A stretch of DNA of 64,000 bases from Phytohabitans aurantiacus (GCF_027923225.1 NZ_BSDI01000032.1:192192-256191); one strand, 5' to 3'. Shown: positions 45,386 to 54,276, counted from the first letter of the stretch. Program-made: numbers and translations. Notes: a model not told the origin generated them from the letters alone.

Positions 45386-45463
45386 GCCAGGGATCTCCGT
45401 TCAAGGGAAACGCCGGTAGACGAACCGTTGCCCTGGCTCCGCGTATCGATGCTATTCCATGAT

Positions 45464-45493
45464 CGGGGCGCCCTTCAAGTGAAGGGCGCCCCG
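45464..45493 (-). terminator. Terminator of the MMPL gene
   Basis: CGGGGCGCCCTTC (45464-45476) pairs perfectly with GAAGGGCGCCCCG (45481-45493) around a 4-nt loop. It lies 15 bp past the stop of the minus-strand MMPL gene and upstream of the GH5 promoter region, insulating the two. Confidence 0.85.
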
Positions 45494-45507
45494 AATGGGT
45501 TTACGTG

Positions 45508-47682
45508 CTAGTGCGTCGCCGCGCCCACCGGCTCCTTTTCGGTGACCGGCTTGGCTGTGCCGCCGGGTGCGTCGCCGTGCCCGGGCCACCAGGCCTTGTG
45601 GCCCAGCAGCGCGGTGATGCTCGGCACCAGGAACATCGCCATGACGAACGCCGAGATCACGATGCCGATCGAGACCGCGAAGCCCATCTCGGTGAGGAAC
45701 GCGAGCCCGGCCAGGATCATCGACGCGAACGTGCCGGCGAGGATCAGACCGGCCGCGCCGACCGAGGGCCCACCGTGCTCCACCGCGAGGTCGGCGGCGG
45801 TACGCGGATCGTGGCCGAGCCGCGCCTCCTCGCGCAATCGGGCGATCATGAGGATGTTGTAGTCGGTGCCGATGGCGACCACGAAGAGGTACAGGATCGT
45901 CGGGAGCATGAACGACAGGCCGGGCCGGCCGTCGATGCCCTGGAAGACCAGTACCGTCGCGCCCAGCGTGCTGAAGAAGCCGAGCACGACCGCGATCAGC
46001 AGGTACAGCGGAGCCACGATGCTGCGCAGCAGCAGTCCCAGGATGATCGCGATGAGCAGGCCGGCCACCGGGAAGATCACCAGCAGGTCGCGGGTGTTGG
46101 CGTCCCGGATGTCGGCGGTGATCGAGCTTGCCCCGCCGACGTAGGTGGTCACGCCGTCCGGTGCCGCGTCCTTGGCGAAGTCGCGCAGCTCGTCACCGGC
46201 GACGTCGAGCGACTTCGGCGAGTACGGGCTGCCGTCCAGCAGAAGGTCGATCTTCGCGGTGGTGCCGGCCTGGTTGAAGCCGGCGTAGGTGCCGTCCTGT
46301 CCCGCGGGCAGCGCCCCGCCGATGCCCGGTGCCTCGATGAGCCGCTTGGCGAGCTGCTCCATGGCGGGCTTGTCGAGCTGCTGCCCGTTGTCGCTGCGCA
46401 CATACACCGTGGTGGGGTTGAGCGCGCCCTCCGGGAAGCCGGCCTGCAGGTCCTGGATGCCCTGCGTCGACTCGGTGCCCTCGGGGAGCTGGCTGTTCTG
46501 GTCGTAGTTCCACTTCATGCCGAGCGAGCCGAGCGCCAGCACGACCATCACGCCGCCGGAGGCCAGGGCGACCACGCCGGGGCGGCGGCCGGTGAACTTG
46601 CCGAGCCGCTGGAACATGCTGCCCTTCGGCGTGCGCTGCCACGACTTCGACGGCCAGAACACCTTCGGGCCGATCAGCGAGACGACCGCCGGCACCAGCG
46701 TGACGGCAGCGATGGCCATGATGACGACCGCGATTGCGAGGCCGGGGCCGAGGCTGCGGAAACCACCGAACACGGCCAGCAGCAGGGCGCTGAACGCGAT
46801 CGCGATGGCCGCCGCGGCGGAAGCGATCACCTCGCCCACCCGGGACACGGACGCGACCAGCGCGGTCTTGCTGTCGTCGCCGGCGCGCAGCCGTTCCCGG
46901 TACCGGAAGAGCAGGAACAGGATGTAGTCGGTGCCGACGCCGTACAGCACGATCGTCAGGATGATCCCCATCGACCCGTCGGCCTGCATGTCGAACGTCT
47001 TGGCGAAGAGCGCGACCATGCCGGACGCGACGGTGCTCACGACACCTACCGTGACGATCGGCAGGAATGCCGCGATCGGACTGCGGTAGATGATCAGCAG
47101 CAGGACGATGATCAGTACGAAGGTGGCGATGCCGACGATGACGAAGGCGTCGTCGAACGCGTCCTGGTTGTCTGACCACAGCGCGATGTCGCCGGTCACC
47201 GCCGTGCTGAGGCCGGTGCCGGCGACCGCCGGTGCGAGCGTGTCACGGATCTTCGGGATCGCGTCCAAGAGCTCGGGGTTGTCGCCTACGCCCTGCAGGC
47301 CGATGCTGATGAGCTGCACCTGCTTGTTGGGGGACACCGTGCCCGGACCGGTCTGCGCGCCGGTGACCCGGGGAATGCCCGCAGCCTGGACCTGCTGGGC
47401 CATCTCGCTGACCTTCGCCTGGTCGGCTTCGGTGAGCGGCTGGCCGTCGGCACGCTTGACGACCACGGTGGCGGTGCTGTCGTTCGCCTGGGCGAAGTCC
47501 TGCTCGGCCACCTCCATCGCCTGGACCGACTCGTAGCTGTCAGGCAGGAAGTTCGCCTGGTCCTGGCTGGTGACGTCGTCGAGGCTGGGCGCCAGGATGA
47601 CGATGGCGGCGGCCGCCACCAACCACGCCAGGATGACCTTCCATGGGTTGTAGACGACGATACGTCCCAACCGTTCGAACAT
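45508..47682 (-). CDS. MMPL/RND-family transporter
   Basis: A 724-residue integral membrane protein with the two six-helix MMPL halves, each preceded by a large extracytoplasmic loop. Typical sequences are the N-terminal ERLGRIVVYNPWKVILAWL and the two GTDY motifs (YGVGTDYILFLLFRYRERL, IGTDYNILMIARLREE). The family exports lipids or drugs using the proton gradient. ATG 47682 has a G-rich site upstream; 59 further open codons lack homology. It is divergent from a TetR gene with a palindromic operator in between, so it is likely the regulated efflux pump. Confidence 0.92.
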   Translation of the reverse strand: MFERLGRIVVYNPWKVILAWLVAAAAIVILAPSLDDVTSQDQANFLPDSYESVQAMEVAEQDFAQANDSTATVVVKRADGQPLTEADQAKVSEMAQQVQAAGIPRVTGAQTGPGTVSPNKQVQLISIGLQGVGDNPELLDAIPKIRDTLAPAVAGTGLSTAVTGDIALWSDNQDAFDDAFVIVGIATFVLIIVLLLIIYRSPIAAFLPIVTVGVVSTVASGMVALFAKTFDMQADGSMGIILTIVLYGVGTDYILFLLFRYRERLRAGDDSKTALVASVSRVGEVIASAAAAIAIAFSALLLAVFGGFRSLGPGLAIAVVIMAIAAVTLVPAVVSLIGPKVFWPSKSWQRTPKGSMFQRLGKFTGRRPGVVALASGGVMVVLALGSLGMKWNYDQNSQLPEGTESTQGIQDLQAGFPEGALNPTTVYVRSDNGQQLDKPAMEQLAKRLIEAPGIGGALPAGQDGTYAGFNQAGTTAKIDLLLDGSPYSPKSLDVAGDELRDFAKDAAPDGVTTYVGGASSITADIRDANTRDLLVIFPVAGLLIAIILGLLLRSIVAPLYLLIAVVLGFFSTLGATVLVFQGIDGRPGLSFMLPTILYLFVVAIGTDYNILMIARLREEARLGHDPRTAADLAVEHGGPSVGAAGLILAGTFASMILAGLAFLTEMGFAVSIGIVISAFVMAMFLVPSITALLGHKAWWPGHGDAPGGTAKPVTEKEPVGAATH

Positions 47683-47719
47683 GACTCCCCCTCGTGAACC
47701 GGACCGACCCTTACCGTCC

Positions 47720-47741
47720 GGCAAGTAGATGTCTACCTGCC
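47720..47741. promoter_or_regulatory. TetR-type palindromic operator between MMPL and TetR genes
   Basis: GGCAAGTAGA (47720-47729) and TCTACCTGCC (47732-47741) are inverted repeats with one mismatch around a 2-bp centre. Further half-sites GGTAGATAA (47747) and GGCAAGTAGATTT (47769) follow. The site lies 38 bp before the MMPL start. Confidence 0.7.
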
Positions 47742-47843
47742 GCACGGTAGATAAGATTTGCGAGCGAGGCAAGTAGATTTCGCAATGATGGTGCGCCAGC
47801 CTTGCTGTGAGCGCGCTGAGACGTGGCAGAAGAGGTGGCGAGC

Positions 47844-48446
47844 GTGGCCGAAGACACAAAGGCCCGGATCCGTGCGGTGGCGGTCGAGCTGTTCACCGCC
47901 CAAGGGTTCGAGCAGACGAGCCTGCGCGAGATCGCCGATCGCGTCGGGATGACGAAGGCCTCGCTGTACTACCACTACCCGTCGAAGCAGGCACTACTGC
48001 TGTCGCTCGTCGAGCCGCTCGTCGATGATTGGCGCCGCACGATCGAGATCGCCGAGACGCTCTCGCACACGTCCGGCAACATCCGGCTGGTGCTCGGCCA
48101 GTTCCTCGACATCATGATGCGGCACCGCAACGCGTGTTCCCTGTTCATGCGCGACGGAGCCGCCGTGCTGGCCGCCATCGAGCCGATCTGGCAGGAGGTC
48201 ATCGAGCTGACCAAGCGGCTCAACGTCTGGCTGGCAGGCCCCAACCCGACCGAGGTCGACCGCATCCGCGCGATCGCCGCCACCGAGACGATGGGCGCGG
48301 CGATCTCGTCCGCCTTCGTGATCGACAAGGTCACCGAGTCGGTGCTGCGCGAGACGCTGCTCGACTGCGCGTCGGCCGTGCTCGACCTGCCAAAAGAAGC
48401 ACCCGCCGCGGCGCCGATCGTGCCGCAACGGGTGCCTGCCGCGTAA
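47844..48446 (+). CDS. TetR-family transcriptional regulator
   Basis: A 200-residue TetR repressor. Residues about 5-52 are the helix-turn-helix domain (RIRAVAVELFTAQGFEQTSL, REIADRVGMTKASLYYHYPS); the C-terminal helices form the ligand-binding domain. GTG 47844 has AGAGG 8 bp upstream; GTG 47823 is in frame but lacks such a site. It probably represses the divergent MMPL transporter. Confidence 0.92.
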   Translation: MAEDTKARIRAVAVELFTAQGFEQTSLREIADRVGMTKASLYYHYPSKQALLLSLVEPLVDDWRRTIEIAETLSHTSGNIRLVLGQFLDIMMRHRNACSLFMRDGAAVLAAIEPIWQEVIELTKRLNVWLAGPNPTEVDRIRAIAATETMGAAISSAFVIDKVTESVLRETLLDCASAVLDLPKEAPAAAPIVPQRVPAA

Positions 48447-48449
48447 CTG

Positions 48450-48485
48450 TTAGCTGGCCTGCTCGGCTTAGCTGGCCTGCTCGGC
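48450..48485. repeat. 18-bp tandem duplication at the 3' end of the DUF349 gene
   Basis: TTAGCTGGCCTGCTCGGC occurs twice in direct tandem (48450-48467 and 48468-48485). The right copy holds the last codons and stop of the DUF349 gene; the left copy repeats them behind the stop. A recent slippage or duplication event is likely. Confidence 0.85.
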
Positions 48486-49676
48486 GAGCTGGAGGAACTG
48501 TCGCTTCGACGCCAGCGCCTGCTCGGCCTCGCGGATGCGCTTGGCGTCGCCCGCCGTCTGTGCCCGGGCCAGCCGCTGCTCGGCCTCGGCGACCTGCTCA
48601 CGCATCTGCGCCAGCAGCGGGTTCGCCGACGGCTCCGTGCGCCGCCACGCCGACTCCATCGCGTGGCGTACCTTGTCTTCGATCGCGCGCAGGCGGCGGT
48701 CGAGCCCGCCCGCAGCCTCGCGCGGCACCCGACCGAGGTCGTGCCACTGGCCCTGGATCTCGCGAAGCCTTGCCTGCGCGGCGCGCGGGTCGGCGTCGAC
48801 GTCGATCGCCTCCGCCTCGGCGAGCAGCGCCTGCTTGCGCTCAAGGTTGCCCCGCTGCTCGGCGTCGCGGGCCGAGAAGACCTCGCTGCGCCGGCTGAAG
48901 AAGGCGTCTTGAGCGGCGCGGAATCGCTCCCAGAGCCGCTGCTCGGCCTCCTTGGAGGCGCGCGGCGCGGCCTTCCACTCGGTCATGAGCTCCTTGAGCC
49001 GGGCCGCGGTGGGTGCCCAGTCGGTCGACTCGGCGAGCGCCTCGGCCTCGGTCACCAGGTGCTCCTTGGCACCCTGGGCCTGCTTGCGCTGCGAGTCGAG
49101 CGTGGCGAAGTGCGCGCCGCGCCGGCGCGTGAACGAGTCACGGGCGGCGGCGAACCGCTTCCACAGCTCGCCGTCGGTCTTCTTGTCGACGCCGCGGATC
49201 GCCTTCCACTCGTCGAGGATCTCCTTGAGGCGGTCGCCGGCCGTCTTCCACCCGGTGGACTCGGCGGCCAGCTTCTCGGCCTCCTCGACAAGGCTGGTCT
49301 TGCGCGCGAGCGCCTCGGCGCGGGCCGCGTCGCGAGCCGCGCGGGCGGCACCGGCCTTTTCCTCGGCGGTGCTGGTCAGCTTGTCGAGCCGGGCGCACAA
49401 CCCGTCGATGTCGCCGACCACGTGGGCCTCGGCGAGCTCGGTGCGCAGCCGCCGGATGCTCGCCAGCGAGTGCGCCGGATCGGCGGCTCCGGAATTCAGG
49501 CGGGCCTCGACCAGATCGACCTCGGTGACCTTGTCGGCGAAGCGCCGTGCGAAGTGGGCCAATCCCTCCTCGGGCGGCCCGGCCTGCCAAGATCCGACCA
49601 CGCGCTCGCCCTCGGCCGTCTTGACGTACACCGTGCCGTCGGCGTCCACCCGACCGAAGGTGGTCCAGTCGCTCAT
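48468..49676 (-). CDS. DUF349 coiled-coil protein
   Basis: A 402-residue soluble, charged, helical protein with at least three DUF349 repeats (LKEILDEWKAIRGVDKKTDG, LKELMTEWKAAPRASKEAEQ, LREIQGQWHDLGRVPREA), each followed by LWKRFAAARDSF-type helices. The N-terminus (FGRVDADGTVYVKTAEGERV) is a small beta domain typical of actinobacterial members. Function unknown. The conserved position near miaB/miaA matches mycobacteria. The 205-bp gap to the divergent gene at 49882 holds no further gene. Confidence 0.9.
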   Translation of the reverse strand: MSDWTTFGRVDADGTVYVKTAEGERVVGSWQAGPPEEGLAHFARRFADKVTEVDLVEARLNSGAADPAHSLASIRRLRTELAEAHVVGDIDGLCARLDKLTSTAEEKAGAARAARDAARAEALARKTSLVEEAEKLAAESTGWKTAGDRLKEILDEWKAIRGVDKKTDGELWKRFAAARDSFTRRRGAHFATLDSQRKQAQGAKEHLVTEAEALAESTDWAPTAARLKELMTEWKAAPRASKEAEQRLWERFRAAQDAFFSRRSEVFSARDAEQRGNLERKQALLAEAEAIDVDADPRAAQARLREIQGQWHDLGRVPREAAGGLDRRLRAIEDKVRHAMESAWRRTEPSANPLLAQMREQVAEAEQRLARAQTAGDAKRIREAEQALASKRQFLQLAEQAS

Positions 49677-49881
49677 GTGCCCATCCTCGTTCTCCCGGCG
49701 TCACCGGGTGGGGGTTCCCCGGCAGCCGCCGCCACAGCGCAGTAAGTTTGCAGCGGAGTATCCCCCGGCATTGTCACAGGTCCAACCCGGTCCGCGTCGA
49801 GCGCCTGAAGACGACCGTGACCATACGGTGTCCTTGGTCGGCTTGCGCACGACACAGAAGCCCGACCGTTACGGTTGGCAC

Positions 49882-50562
49882 GTGCCCCTGGTCGCCGCAG
49901 CGGTCTGCCCTCATCCACCCATGATCGTCCCAGAGATCGCAGGTGGTGCCGCGCCGGAACTCGACAACCTGCGCGCCGCCTGTGACTCGGCGGTGCGCCA
50001 GCTCGCCGACGCTGGCGTTCCCTTGATCGTCCTGGGTAGTAGTGCATCGACAATAGACTATGAATCTCCGGCTCGGGTGTCGCTTTCCTCATGGGGGCAG
50101 CCGGGCGGCGAGGTCGCCGATCCGCTACCTCTCAGCCTGTCGGTCGGCGCGTGGCTGGTCAATCGGGTACTGGGTCAGACCATTTCCCCACGTATGGTCA
50201 CGATCGCGGCCGATGCCTCCGCCGAGGAGTGCGCGGCTCTGGCCGAGCGGCTCGCCACCGGCCCGTACGCGCTGCTCGTGATGGGGGACGGCACGGCCTG
50301 CCGGGGGATCAAGTCGCCCGGGTACGACGATCCGCGCGCGCAGCCGTACGACGAATCGGTCGCTCGGGCCCTCGCCGTCGCGGATGTCGACGCGCTGCTC
50401 GCTCTCGATCCGGACCTGTCCGCGAAGCTCATGGTGGCTGGCCGGGCGCCCTGGCAGGTACTGGCTCACGCGGCGGCCGGCGGTTCATGGCGCGGCTCCC
50501 TGGCGTATGAAGACGCCCCCTACGGCGTCGCGTACTTCGTGGCCCTTTGGGAGCGGGCGTGA
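49882..50562 (+). CDS. Class III extradiol dioxygenase-like protein upstream of miaA
   Basis: A 226-residue protein of the LigB-like fold found before miaA in many actinobacteria. The N-terminus VPLVAAAVCPHPPMIVPEIA fits the metal-site start of extradiol dioxygenases (HPP); LLVMGDGTACRG and a C-terminal WRGSLAYEDAPYGVAYFVA follow. It lacks obvious membrane segments. Enzymatic activity is unproven. GTG 49882 chosen as family start; the frame is open far upstream. It overlaps miaA by 4 bp. Confidence 0.82.
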   Translation: MPLVAAAVCPHPPMIVPEIAGGAAPELDNLRAACDSAVRQLADAGVPLIVLGSSASTIDYESPARVSLSSWGQPGGEVADPLPLSLSVGAWLVNRVLGQTISPRMVTIAADASAEECAALAERLATGPYALLVMGDGTACRGIKSPGYDDPRAQPYDESVARALAVADVDALLALDPDLSAKLMVAGRAPWQVLAHAAAGGSWRGSLAYEDAPYGVAYFVALWERA

Positions 50563-51449
50563 ATCCTGTGCTGGCTGTCGTGGGGCCGACCGCCGCTGGC
50601 AAGTCCGCGCTCGGCATCGCGCTCGCCCACGCGCTGGGTGGCGAGGTGGTGAACGCCGACTCCATGCAGCTCTATCGAGGCATGGACATCGGCACCGCCA
50701 AACTGACCGCCGCCGAGCAAGAAGGCATACCGCACCATCTTCTGGACATCTGGGACGTAACCGAGCCGGCGAGCGTGGCGGAGTACCAGACGCTGGCCCG
50801 CGCCGCCGTCGACGACGTCCGGGCGCGCGGGCGGGTGCCGATTCTGGTCGGCGGCTCAGGACTGTACGTGCGGGCGGTGCTGGAGGAGTTCGAGTTCCCG
50901 GGTACCGACCCGGCGCTGCGAGCCGAACTGGAGGCGGCACTGGCCGAGCACGGTCCCGCGCCACTGTACGAACGGCTGCGCGCCGCCGACCCCGAGGCCG
51001 CCGCGAAAATCCTGCCCAGCAACGGCCGCCGGATCGTCCGCGCCTTGGAGGTCATCGCGCTCACCGGTGGGCCGTTCACCGCCACCCTGCCCGAGCCCAA
51101 GCCGTACTACGACGCCGTGCAGATCGGCGTCGACCGCGTCGACCTCGCCTCCCGCGTGGCCGACCGGGTGGATGTGATGTTCGACGCCGGCCTGGTCGAC
51201 GAGGTGCGCGCACTGGCCGATCGGGGCCTGCGGGAGGGGCGGACAGCCAGCCGGGCCCTCGGATACCAGCAGGTGCTCGCCCACCTCGACGGCTCGCTCA
51301 CCGAGGGCGAGGCGCGCGCGGAGACAGTACGAGCCACCCGGCGGTTCGTGCGCCGGCAGCGCACCTGGTTCCGTCGCGATCCTCGGATCAGCTGGCTGGA
51401 CGCGACGGAGCCGAACCTGGTCGAAAACGCCCTGGGCCTTGCGGGATGA
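50559..51449 (+). CDS. miaA: tRNA dimethylallyltransferase
   Basis: A 296-residue enzyme that attaches a dimethylallyl group to A37 of tRNAs reading UNN codons. P-loop GPTAAGKS, the substrate motif NADSMQLYRGMDIGTAK, HHLLDIWD, ILVGGSGLYVRAV, and the C-terminal RTASRALGYQQVL and RRQRTWFRRD are all present. The GTG start overlaps the upstream stop (GTGA) with GGGAG 8 bp before. It overlaps dapF by 4 bp, so the run 49882-52979 is one operon. Confidence 0.96.
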   Translation: MNPVLAVVGPTAAGKSALGIALAHALGGEVVNADSMQLYRGMDIGTAKLTAAEQEGIPHHLLDIWDVTEPASVAEYQTLARAAVDDVRARGRVPILVGGSGLYVRAVLEEFEFPGTDPALRAELEAALAEHGPAPLYERLRAADPEAAAKILPSNGRRIVRALEVIALTGGPFTATLPEPKPYYDAVQIGVDRVDLASRVADRVDVMFDAGLVDEVRALADRGLREGRTASRALGYQQVLAHLDGSLTEGEARAETVRATRRFVRRQRTWFRRDPRISWLDATEPNLVENALGLAG

Positions 51450-52255
51450 TGGATCACGTGCGTTTCCTGAAGGGCCACGGCACCGGCAACGACTTCGTGC
51501 TCCTGCCCGATCTCGACGGCCGGATCACGCTCACGCCGGAACTGGTCGCCACGCTCTGCGACCGCCGCCGCGGCATCGGCGCCGACGGCGTCCTCCGCGT
51601 GGCATCCTTCGACGGCGGCGAAGCCGACTTCTTCATGGACTACTGGAACGCCGACGGGTCGCTCGCCGAGATGTGCGGCAACGGCGCCCGGGTCTTCGCA
51701 CGCTACCTGGTGACGGCCGGCCTCGCGGCCGGCACGATCTCGTTCATGACCAGGGCCGGCGTCGTGCGCGCGGTGGTCGAGGGCGACGCCATCTCCGTCG
51801 AGATGACACCGCCCAAGGTGTACGGGGTGAGCACGGCGACGCTGGGACACCTGACCCTTGCCGGAGCGGCGGTCGACGTCGGCAACCCGCACCTCGTCTG
51901 TGGGCTGCCCGCGTCGGTGCCGCTGGAGTCGCTCGACCTCACCAGGGCGCCCGAGTTCGACACCGACTTCTTCCCGGCCGGCGTCAACGTCGAGTTCGTC
52001 GCGCCGGTGTCCGAGCGGCACGTGCGGATGCGGGTGTACGAGCGGGGATCCGCCGAGACGATGTCCTGCGGCACCGGGGCCTGCGCGGTGGCCGCGGTGG
52101 CCCTGCGCGACGCCGGCCTTGACGACGGCACCGTCTCCGTCGAGGTTCCCGGTGGACAGGTGACCGTCCGCTTCGAGGGCGGCGAGTGCTGGCTGCGCGG
52201 CCCCGCGGTACTGGTAGCCGAGGGCGACGTCGACCTGCGGGCGATTGGTGCGTAG
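51446..52255 (+). CDS. dapF: Diaminopimelate epimerase
   Basis: A 269-residue PLP-independent racemase converting LL- to meso-diaminopimelate for lysine and cell-wall synthesis. The two catalytic cysteines are Cys77 in MCGNGARVFARY and Cys208 in MSCGTGACAVA. The N-terminal FLKGHGTGNDFVLL and the GIGADGVL motif are typical. Two tandem ATG codons (51446, 51449) are available; the first overlaps the miaA stop. Confidence 0.96.
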   Translation: MMDHVRFLKGHGTGNDFVLLPDLDGRITLTPELVATLCDRRRGIGADGVLRVASFDGGEADFFMDYWNADGSLAEMCGNGARVFARYLVTAGLAAGTISFMTRAGVVRAVVEGDAISVEMTPPKVYGVSTATLGHLTLAGAAVDVGNPHLVCGLPASVPLESLDLTRAPEFDTDFFPAGVNVEFVAPVSERHVRMRVYERGSAETMSCGTGACAVAAVALRDAGLDDGTVSVEVPGGQVTVRFEGGECWLRGPAVLVAEGDVDLRAIGA

Positions 52256-52979
52256 CCCGCTCACGGTGGCGCACCGGGGATACTCCGCGATCGCGCCCGA
52301 AAACACGCTGGCCGCTGTCGAGGCCGCGTTGCGCAGTGGCGCCGAGTACGTCGAGATCGACGTGCACAGCACCGCAGACGGCGTACCGGTCGTGGTGCAC
52401 GACGCCACCGTCGACCGCACCACCGATGGCACCGGCGAGGTGGCGTCGCTGACCAGCGGGTACGTCACCGGGCTGGACGCCGGCGCCTGGTACTCACCGG
52501 TCTACGCGGGCCAGCGGGTCCCCACCCTCGACCAGGTGCTGGACTTGCTGGCGCCCTCGCACGCCCTCCTCCTGTTGGAGGTCAAGGGTCCGCGCACGCG
52601 CGCCGACGTGGCCCGGATCGTCGAGACGGTCATGAGCCGGGGGCTGGCTGACCGGGTACTGCTGCAAAGCTTCGACGAGCAGGTGCTGCACGACGCGCGC
52701 GAGCTGGCGCCAGAATTGCGCCGGGCGCTGCTGCGCGACGAGCTGGACCCCGACCCGGTGGCCGCCGCGAAGGCGGTGGGCGCGGTGTCGTACAACCCGT
52801 ACATCCCGGCGGTCCTCGGCCGCCCCGACGTCGTGGCCGAACTGAACGCGGCCGGGCTCGGCTGCATGGTCTTCACCGTCGACGAGCCGGAGCACTGGCG
52901 CGCCCTCACCGATCTGGGCGTCGACGCCATCATCACCAACCGCCCGGCCGCGCTCCGCGGCTGGCTATCTCAGCCCTGA
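52248..52979 (+). CDS. Glycerophosphodiester phosphodiesterase
   Basis: A 243-residue GDPD-family TIM barrel that hydrolyses glycerophosphodiesters to glycerol 3-phosphate and alcohol. The catalytic motif AHRGYSAIAPENTLAA, EIDVHSTADGVPVVVHD and LLLEVKGP carry the expected His/Glu/Asp residues; DAIITNRP closes the family pattern. No signal peptide, so it is cytoplasmic (UgpQ-like). GTG 52248 overlaps dapF by 8 bp; TTG 52245 is also possible. Confidence 0.92.
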   Translation: MRSPLTVAHRGYSAIAPENTLAAVEAALRSGAEYVEIDVHSTADGVPVVVHDATVDRTTDGTGEVASLTSGYVTGLDAGAWYSPVYAGQRVPTLDQVLDLLAPSHALLLLEVKGPRTRADVARIVETVMSRGLADRVLLQSFDEQVLHDARELAPELRRALLRDELDPDPVAAAKAVGAVSYNPYIPAVLGRPDVVAELNAAGLGCMVFTVDEPEHWRALTDLGVDAIITNRPAALRGWLSQP

Positions 52980-53018
52980 CTCTCGCGCTCTGCTCGCGCC
53001 GTGCGCTGCCCGCGCTCC

Positions 53019-53160
53019 GCGCGGTGCTCGTGCTGCGTGCGCTGCGCGCGGTGCTCGTGCTGCCCGCGCTCCGCGCGGTGCTCGTGCTGCGTGCGCTGCG
53101 CGCGGTGCTCGTGCTGCGTGCGCTGCGCGCGGTGCTCGTGCTGCGTGCGCTGCGCGGGGC
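53019..53160. repeat. 27-bp tandem repeat (minisatellite), about 5 copies
   Basis: Unit start GCGCGGTGCTCGTGCTGC recurs at 53019, 53046, 53073, 53100 and 53127, exactly 27 bp apart, with a partial copy at 53154 and a decayed one before 53019. Copies alternate TGCGTGCGCT and TGCCCGCGCT in the second half. It directly follows the GDPD gene. Confidence 0.92.
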
Positions 53161-53187
53161 CGGCGCTTCGTGCCGGCGGGCCGCGTC

Positions 53188-53263
53188 GATCAAGGACATT
53201 CCCATCGATCAAGGCCAAACGCGCGTGGTTCGATCGCAAAACCGCATGCATTCGCCCTTGATC
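53188..53263 (-). repeat. Repeat cluster C, single unit
   Basis: GATCAAGG at 53188, a second GATCAAGG 19 bp on (53207) opening a 57-nt palindrome that ends GATC at 53263. The arms differ at a few positions (GGCCAAACGCGCG against GCATGCATTCGCC), so it is more decayed than the cluster D copies. It has no partner half. Confidence 0.7.
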
Positions 53264-53332
53264 GACGAGAGGGACGGCGTGTCGGCGCCGGCGTGTCGTG
53301 CTGATGCGCGGCATGGCCGCGACCGCGTGGGG

Positions 53333-53860
53333 TCAGGAGGCGGTGCAGCGGTTGTCGGCCTTGCGCTTGGCGATCGCCGCGTCGGCGCCTGAGGCGTACT
53401 CGACGAGCACCTCACCACCCGGGTCGTACTGCCACGCCTTGCCGGCCAACCGCAGCGAGCTGTGCCCGACCGTCTCGCCGTGCCGCCAGGTCAGCTCGAT
53501 GAGCTCCATGCCCACGGGCTTGACATCCTGAAGCTGGATCTGCGAGCCCTTGAAGATCGGGCAGGCCTTGTTGACCTTCTCGAAGTCCTGCTTCTTGACT
53601 TCCTTCTTGGCAGACTCGGTCCACAACGCGTACGCGCCAGCCCAGTCGCCGTTGGCCAGCAGCGTGAACTGCTTGTTGGCGGTGTCCAACGCCTCGGCCA
53701 CGTTGGGGCCGTTCGGCACGGGCGTATTGTCGCCGGCCGGCGCGCTCGCACCCGGCGCGGTGCCCGGGGGCGCGGGGGTGCCCTGGTCAGGTGCGGTGCC
53801 ACATGCGGTGGCGAAGAAGACGATCGCCGCGCCGATCAGAGCGCCGGTGGTCCAGCGCAT
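53333..53860 (-). CDS. Putative lipoprotein of unknown function
   Basis: A 175-residue protein with a lipoprotein signal (hydrophobic core GALIGAAIVFFATAC, lipid-bearing Cys20) and a Pro/Ala/Gly-rich linker to about residue 50. The mature domain has an alpha-beta pattern like small NTF2/DUF4878-type lipoproteins (ANGDWAGAYALWTESAKKEV, then strands ending in EVLVEYA), with two cysteines (NKACPIF, NRCTAS). The start ATG 53860 has GGAGG 7 bp upstream. It is flanked by repeat clusters C and D. Confidence 0.75.
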   Translation of the reverse strand: MRWTTGALIGAAIVFFATACGTAPDQGTPAPPGTAPGASAPAGDNTPVPNGPNVAEALDTANKQFTLLANGDWAGAYALWTESAKKEVKKQDFEKVNKACPIFKGSQIQLQDVKPVGMELIELTWRHGETVGHSSLRLAGKAWQYDPGGEVLVEYASGADAAIAKRKADNRCTAS

Positions 53861-54074
53861 GGGGTAACCTCCGTGGGGGTATCGACAGTTCTCGCTGGGA
53901 GCGTTCCCAAGGTGGCAGTCTGACACCCCTGCCGGCCCGGATCAACCCATCGAAACAGTGAGCTCCCCGTTACCCACCGGGTACGCCGCACGTCCCCTTC
54001 GACACCTCGGCCGCTCGTCCTTCCCTCGGCGCTGCCACCCGCCTGTGACGGCGTGTCGCCACGCCCCGCACGCC

Positions 54075-54150
54075 GATCAAGGGCGAACGCACGTGGTTGG
54101 ATCGCATTTCTGCGTGCATTCGTCCTTGATCCACGCGAATGGCCTTGATC
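54075..54150 (+). repeat. Repeat cluster D, left unit
   Basis: A 57-nt palindrome (54075-54131) opened by GATCAAGGGCGAACGCACG and closed by TGCGTGCATTCGTCCTTGATC-like sequence, then a CCTTGATC box 19 bp on (GATC 54147-54150). Partner of the right unit, inverted, with a 126-bp core between. Confidence 0.8.
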
Positions 54151-54276
54151 GGCGCGCGGGGCGCGGCGACATGCCGCTGCCAAACCCCCTCAAACCCGGC
54201 GGTCGGCCCCGGCCGCGATGACGCACCGCCTTACACCCGGGGATCTCAGGCCAACGTCGGACCCCAATCGCTCCGC

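Larger units (their letters stand above)
52980..53332. other. Gene-free region with a 27-bp tandem repeat and half of a repeat unit (cluster C)
   Basis: The gap between the convergent GDPD and lipoprotein genes. It contains the minisatellite (53019-53160) and one repeat unit of the GATCAAGG family (53188-53263), followed by GGACGGCGTGTCGGCGCC, a relic of the family's spacer. No gene is seen; short frames are repeat artefacts. Confidence 0.7.

Noticed and set aside
53019..53160. CRISPR array
   Set aside because: The 27-bp units are contiguous and near identical, with no unique spacers and no cas genes.
52933..53314. Open frames encoding Ser/Thr/Ala/Arg repeats
   Set aside because: They are translations of the 27-bp minisatellite and the adjacent repeat unit on either strand.
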